Below are positions 60,397 through 64,000 of a stretch of 64,000 nucleotides of DNA, one piece after another. Every line of letters starts with the position of its first letter. Position 1 is the stretch's first letter. The stretch covers positions 434,001 to 498,000 of the forward strand of contig NZ_CP049861.1 in NCBI RefSeq assembly GCF_011299615.1, in the 5' to 3' direction. This stretch comes from Erysipelothrix sp. HDW6C. GTDB lineage: Bacteria > Bacillota_I > Bacilli_A > Erysipelotrichales > Erysipelotrichaceae. The notes below the pieces were generated by a model. That model was not told where the DNA came from. It was given only the letters and a program-made list of their open reading frames with translations, and did no database searches. A program made the translations under genes and the position numbers.

Positions 60397-61771
60397 CTTG
60401 GTTACCACTTAAAGCAGGAATTGTAATACGGATAGTGACAGCGTTTTGGCTGGTTGACATTGTATAAGTTCCATCTAACAATTTAGCCAAATCCTTTACC
60501 AAGAACAATCCGTTACCGCTACTGTATTTATTTTCACTAGCAGGAGCATCTTGGAGTGCATTCAAAAGAACCTGACTCTGTTTCATGCGTTTCAAATTTT
60601 GATTCGTTGTTTGGTTCGTAAACTCCAGTGAGATGTTCTCACCTGCAATAATTGCGATATTGACACTTGTGTTCTTTTTGGCATAATGTGCAATATTTGA
60701 TAGTAGGTTGTGGATTAAGAGCTGTACCAAAACAGGGTTTGAGTTCACAATGACAGATTCGTCCGCATTGAGAATAATTTCTAAGTCTTTAGCCGCAAAG
60801 CTTTGCCCAAAAGAACTCAAAGTTCGATAGGTTAGCGCAACAATATCGAATGGTTCTGGGTCAGATAAGTTATTACGGTTATCTTCATTGAGAATCTTAA
60901 GAATCTCGTTAATACGAAGAATAACTTTTTGGCTCAGATCTTTATTCTCAAATGCTAAGGCTAAGAGACTGTCTTCAATGTCGTCTTGATCAAGGATTGC
61001 ATTATTAATCATAAGTAATTGATGAATCGGAGTTTTTAAATCATGAATGAATGATTTTGATACAACAAGGGTATTATTCAGATGCTGTTTTGCTGACTCA
61101 ATTTCAAGTTCTGATTCAGTGTACTGACGTGAAGCCGTACTGATATCAGTTTTAAGCTGTGTTGTTAGATCAGCTAGCTGCTGGTTAACGACATCTTTAC
61201 CTTCTGCAACCATTTCAAAATCATAGTTTTTTAGATACCCAAGCGACTTCTTAATTTTCTCTAAAGGACTTAGAAGAGAGTTAAATAGGAAAATAAATCC
61301 AATCACCAAGACAACAAATGAAACGGTCATGATAATAACTTGTTGTGATATAAAAGGCAGAATATAGATATCATCGGGAAGTTGATACAAGCGCATCAAG
61401 ACTGTAAAACGATTATTGTTTACAACTACATCTCCCGTTGACTCAAACAGGATTGCTTTGGGATCCACAGCGTTATAAAACGCCCCAGGCGATAAATTCT
61501 CTGAAGACTGGTATACCACATCATTACCATGAAGCACCATAAAATCAGACGGATACTGATCCGAAATCATACTTAATTGTTCTTGTGTCTTTATTGGATA
61601 AGTACTTAGTGTGTCCTCAATAGTATGGTTGATTTCTGTAATCGTCGCATCTTCAATAGCGCGGTAACGATTGGGTAAACTGACCAGATTAAAAAAGTAA
61701 AAAACTGTAATCATTAAATAGACAATTGCTAAGGTAACGCCAATATAGAAGAGTCTATTATTACGCTTCAT
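60386..61771 (-). CDS. Sensor histidine kinase, cassette 4
   Basis: 461 residues from the ATG at 61771, inside the regulator end (11-nt overlap). Two membrane helices flank a sensor ending YQLPDDIYILPF. Phospho-acceptor FIHDLKTPI, N-box HNLLSNIAHYA, TNQTT in the place of G1, and G2 SGNGLFLVKDL. Closest to the cassette 1 kinase (both have PDD and HDLKTPI). It is on the minus strand, away from the surface gene that starts at 62898. Confidence 0.91.
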   Translation of the reverse strand: MKRNNRLFYIGVTLAIVYLMITVFYFFNLVSLPNRYRAIEDATITEINHTIEDTLSTYPIKTQEQLSMISDQYPSDFMVLHGNDVVYQSSENLSPGAFYNAVDPKAILFESTGDVVVNNNRFTVLMRLYQLPDDIYILPFISQQVIIMTVSFVVLVIGFIFLFNSLLSPLEKIKKSLGYLKNYDFEMVAEGKDVVNQQLADLTTQLKTDISTASRQYTESELEIESAKQHLNNTLVVSKSFIHDLKTPIHQLLMINNAILDQDDIEDSLLALAFENKDLSQKVILRINEILKILNEDNRNNLSDPEPFDIVALTYRTLSSFGQSFAAKDLEIILNADESVIVNSNPVLVQLLIHNLLSNIAHYAKKNTSVNIAIIAGENISLEFTNQTTNQNLKRMKQSQVLLNALQDAPASENKYSSGNGLFLVKDLAKLLDGTYTMSTSQNAVTIRITIPALSGNQDEA

Positions 61772-62438
61772 TCCATTTATAACCCGAACCACGGATAGTG
61801 ATAATTGAGAAGATATTCATCTTAGCGCGCAAATTTTTGATATGAACATCAATCTTACGCATGTTATCTTCTGGGGATTCGTTCGCCCAGACAATCTCTA
61901 CAATCTCCTCACGATCCAACAATTCGTTTTTCCTTTCCAAGAAAAGTTGTAATAGAGAGAATTCGATGGGTGTTAATGCATAGTCATCGTTGTTCTTCTT
62001 AACTGTACGATTTTTTGTATCTAAAACAATGGATTCTACATCAGAGTGCAAAACCTGCGTGTGATTTACAAATGCAGATGCAGAACTGAGAACCGTTCGA
62101 ATGTATTTAAACATAACTTTCAAACTCTTAGATTTCTCTAAATAATAGTCAACATTAAAGTGTAACGACTCCAACTCAGTGTCTTCACTTGGCTTGGCTG
62201 TAAGAATAATCGTCTTAATTTGTGGATGAATTTTCTTTGCTGTTTCCACAAGGCGTATCCCGCTAATTGAATTAAGATGCAAATCCGTTAACAATAAATC
62301 ATATTGATTTGTTGCGAGCGACTCCAATCCCGTGATTGAATTTTGTGCCAAAGTGACATTATATCCTTCAATTTCTAATTTGCCTTTGAGGTATAAGGCG
62401 TAATCGTAATCATCCTCAACATAAAGTATTCTTTGCAT
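61761..62438 (-). CDS. OmpR-family response regulator, cassette 4
   Basis: 225 residues. Receiver with VEDDYDY at the N-terminus, phospho-acceptor Asp52 (LTDLHLN), LEKSKSL instead of Lys-Pro, and a winged helix ending IRGSGYKWNEA. The start has ACGGAGG upstream. It is divergent from the surface gene at 62898, so the 459-bp gap between them is the likely control region for both. Confidence 0.93.
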   Translation of the reverse strand: MQRILYVEDDYDYALYLKGKLEIEGYNVTLAQNSITGLESLATNQYDLLLTDLHLNSISGIRLVETAKKIHPQIKTIILTAKPSEDTELESLHFNVDYYLEKSKSLKVMFKYIRTVLSSASAFVNHTQVLHSDVESIVLDTKNRTVKKNNDDYALTPIEFSLLQLFLERKNELLDREEIVEIVWANESPEDNMRKIDVHIKNLRAKMNIFSIITIRGSGYKWNEA

Positions 62439-62467
62439 GTATTGACCTCCGTTTTCATAATAAATCG

Positions 62468-62476
62468 ATTATATCA
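62468..62476 (-). promoter_or_regulatory. Extended -10 promoter of cassette 4
   Basis: Minus-strand TGATATAAT (TGnTATAAT), 30 bp before the regulator start; no -35 is needed for this class. Confidence 0.55.
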
Positions 62477-62587
62477 CTCATAATAGTAGCAGTTATGAAA
62501 ATGTCTTGTATGTGTTTAAAAATGTAACTAAAGGGTTTTATTAAGAAGACTTATGTAAAATGAAGAGTCAAAATATGCACTTGTACC

Positions 62588-62697
62588 GTTAGAAATTACG
62601 CCAAAACCACTGCAATATCCTTTGTAGAGTGGCTACAAGTTTATTCTGTAGACAGTGTTAAGACGTGTGTTAGGTTTGTTAGGAATTACACAAAAAC
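62588..62697 (+). repeat. Imperfect 20-bp direct repeat pair
   Basis: GTTAGAAATTACGCCAAAAC (62588) and GTTAGGAATTACACAAAAAC (62678), 90 bp apart; candidate regulator sites in the divergent region. Confidence 0.45.
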
Positions 62698-62795
62698 GAG
62701 TCATACAGGACATATACACCTGTTTTGGTAACAAAACTCGAATACAATACAAACGATGTGAATATAATGCCAGTGTATAACTATCGATATACGTA

Positions 62796-62810
62796 TGTTT
62801 AGAATAAACA
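62796..62810. promoter_or_regulatory. Perfect inverted repeat upstream of the surface gene
   Basis: TGTTTA-GAA-TAAACA, about 88 bp before the start codon at 62898; possible operator. Confidence 0.4.
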
Positions 62811-62831
62811 CAAGTTCTAAAACAAACTCAT

Positions 62832-62869
62832 GACACCCGATGAGGATTTTCGAGCCTCATGGGATTGTC
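62832..62869 (+). promoter_or_regulatory. Leader hairpin of the surface gene
   Basis: GACA-CCC-(g)-ATGAGG, loop of 9, CCTCAT-GGG-(at)-TGTC: 13 pairs with two small bulges, and no T-run. An mRNA leader structure; no known riboswitch class recognised. Confidence 0.55.
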
Positions 62870-62897
62870 GAGTGTTTAAAGAAAAAGGAGGAATTGC

Positions 62898-64000
62898 ATG
62901 TTTAAGAAATTTAGTAGTCGATGTACAAAACTATCAATGGCATTGTTACTCATATTTTCTTCGTTTACAGCCTATAGCGTAAGTGCTGAAGAAAAAGATG
63001 AGTACAGTAACGATGATATTAATATTGTTGTCGATAAATACTATAATCAGGAGACCAACGATGTCGAGATCATTGTCTCTCTAAAAGAAAAAGAAGAGAA
63101 TATAGAAATAAATGATATTCTTTTCCCAGGACAGGATACAGTGGAAGACCTAACTGAAGGATCCAAAGTAAATCCTGACAACGACGATCATAAATACACA
63201 TATACCGTAAATGAAAATGGTTATTATGAATTTAAGATAGATTATACAATCAAGATCGAAGTTCCTGTGGAAAAAGAAGAAGAGATAGTACCAGAACCCG
63301 TAAATTCGGATGAGGTTACTGTTGAGAATGATGAAGCATTAGAAGAACCCCAACTTGCGGAAGAAACTGATGCAGAAACTAAGATTGTAGAGCGTGATGA
63401 AACTTATAAGTTTACGGTTAAAGTTGACGCGATTACGGATGTGGAATCGATTGATGAGCCTGAATTTAAAGAGCCGTCAGAACCTGAAACTCCTATTGAA
63501 GAACCAATAGAGGAAGAAAAACCAGTTATTGGAAATTTCGCTGGTCAGTCAGGGTTGACGATTTCAACCAGTTTAACATCGCCAGCAAACTTGGATATCC
63601 AGAATCGAACGGTTCTCGATGTAAGTTTTACCGTTGGACTAAATACAGCAACAGTTATTTACAATCCAAAATTGATAATTGATCTTACAGGAGTTAACCT
63701 GCTAATTGATACTCAAAGTTTCAGTAAACCAAATGGATCAAAAAGTGCTGTCTATGATAGTAAAAATAACAGAATTATTGTGGAGTATAACGAGCCATTC
63801 TCTGGTACATCAACGTTTAACTTTAAAGCAAAACCATATATGGATGCAGTTAATGGAGAGCAATTTAAAATTAATGCAAGTTGGACAGGTTTTTCTGATT
63901 TAGCAAATACGAAACCATATGAAGATGCGAAAGTTGCAACAGCGAATATTACAACAGTGGGTACAGAGCATGGAACAATTAATGCGGATCCAACTAATAT
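62898..64000 (+). CDS. Secreted surface protein, 5' part (runs off the window)
   Basis: Open from the ATG at 62898 (AAAAAGGAGGAATTGC upstream) to the window end, so only about 367 residues are seen. Signal peptide (about 1-30, ending YSVSA-EE); a charged beta region; a very acidic, Pro- and Glu-rich spacer (about 120-210, repeats like EPETPIEEPIEEEKP); then a beta-rich region starting near GQSGLTISTSLTSP, resembling adhesin head domains. No stop, sorting signal or repeats are visible yet. By position next to a two-component cassette and by its leader, I infer another large cell-wall or fibre protein of the same group as those at 37308 and 47251. Confidence 0.85.
   Translation, partial: MFKKFSSRCTKLSMALLLIFSSFTAYSVSAEEKDEYSNDDINIVVDKYYNQETNDVEIIVSLKEKEENIEINDILFPGQDTVEDLTEGSKVNPDNDDHKYTYTVNENGYYEFKIDYTIKIEVPVEKEEEIVPEPVNSDEVTVENDEALEEPQLAEETDAETKIVERDETYKFTVKVDAITDVESIDEPEFKEPSEPETPIEEPIEEEKPVIGNFAGQSGLTISTSLTSPANLDIQNRTVLDVSFTVGLNTATVIYNPKLIIDLTGVNLLIDTQSFSKPNGSKSAVYDSKNNRIIVEYNEPFSGTSTFNFKAKPYMDAVNGEQFKINASWTGFSDLANTKPYEDAKVATANITTVGTEHGTINADPTN

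Larger units (their letters stand above)
62439..62897. other. Divergent control region between cassette 4 and a surface-protein gene
   Basis: 459 bp without a credible ORF. It holds an extended -10 for the minus-strand operon (62468-62476), a pair of 20-bp imperfect direct repeats (62588-62607 and 62678-62697), the inverted repeat at 62796-62810 and the leader hairpin at 62832-62869. Confidence 0.65.

Noticed and set aside
62832-62869. Leader hairpin as a cyclic-di-GMP or ZTP riboswitch
   Set aside because: The conserved loops and junctions of those classes are absent; only a simple stem is seen.

Overview
The window looks like the chromosome of a low-GC Gram-positive bacterium of the Firmicutes. 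Evidence: AT-rich DNA, strong GGAGG-type ribosome sites, Gram-positive lipoproteins with short lipoboxes, LPxTG cell-wall sorting signals, OmpR-type two-component systems and intrinsic terminators. The mix (giant LPGTG surface proteins, N-terminally anchored giants, a sparse metabolic background) suggests an Erysipelotrichia-like organism, but no 16S or marker gene is present, so that placement is an inference. No tRNA, rRNA, CRISPR array, phage gene or insertion sequence was found.

Layout. 1-5118: the 3' end of a giant repeat protein converges on a minus-strand cassette of response regulator, histidine kinase and a small membrane protein. 5472-16119: ordinary genes (TPR protein, YehR-like lipoprotein, serC, a UPF0173 hydrolase, a DtxR/MntR regulator with a visible operator, PAP2 phosphatase, beta-lactamase-fold and HAD hydrolases, a PadR/HAAS operon, a PTS IIB with a 54-residue partner). 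16258-19533: an ABC exporter facing away from a two-component system, with four 11-bp-phased repeats at its promoter. 19920-37028: a ten-gene operon built round an F1-type ATPase. 37308-54771: two 2506-residue LPGTG proteins whose C-terminal two thirds are nearly identical, separated by a two-component system. 54996-62438: two more two-component cassettes, a lipoprotein, an Ntn-type hydrolase and a two-helix miniprotein. 62898-64000: the start of another surface protein, cut by the window end.

The most remarkable element is the operon at 19920-37028. It encodes two large proteins with N-terminal membrane anchors and fibronectin-III-like extracellular domains (2796 and 704 residues), a c-subunit homologue, a fused b-delta subunit, alpha, gamma, beta and epsilon, a five-helix membrane protein and a single-pass coiled-coil protein. 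F1 keeps its catalytic residues, but the c-subunit has valine where the ion-binding carboxylate should be, and no subunit a is recognisable. The set therefore does not look like an ATP synthase or an ion pump. I infer an ATP-driven rotary or mechanical machine acting on giant extracellular proteins, comparable in idea to the F1-like X0 ATPases of mycoplasmas but keeping a (dead) c-subunit.

A second theme is four paralogous two-component cassettes next to giant surface-protein genes. Three include a small membrane protein whose extracellular part is essentially one copy of the repeat used in the giant stalks, with a conserved cytoplasmic tail. The two 2506-residue genes share a promoter with paired 10-bp direct repeats 21 bp apart and a -10 at a fixed distance, which looks like a target of these regulators. 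This suggests a sensing circuit for surface fibres. That is inference, but the modules are directly visible.
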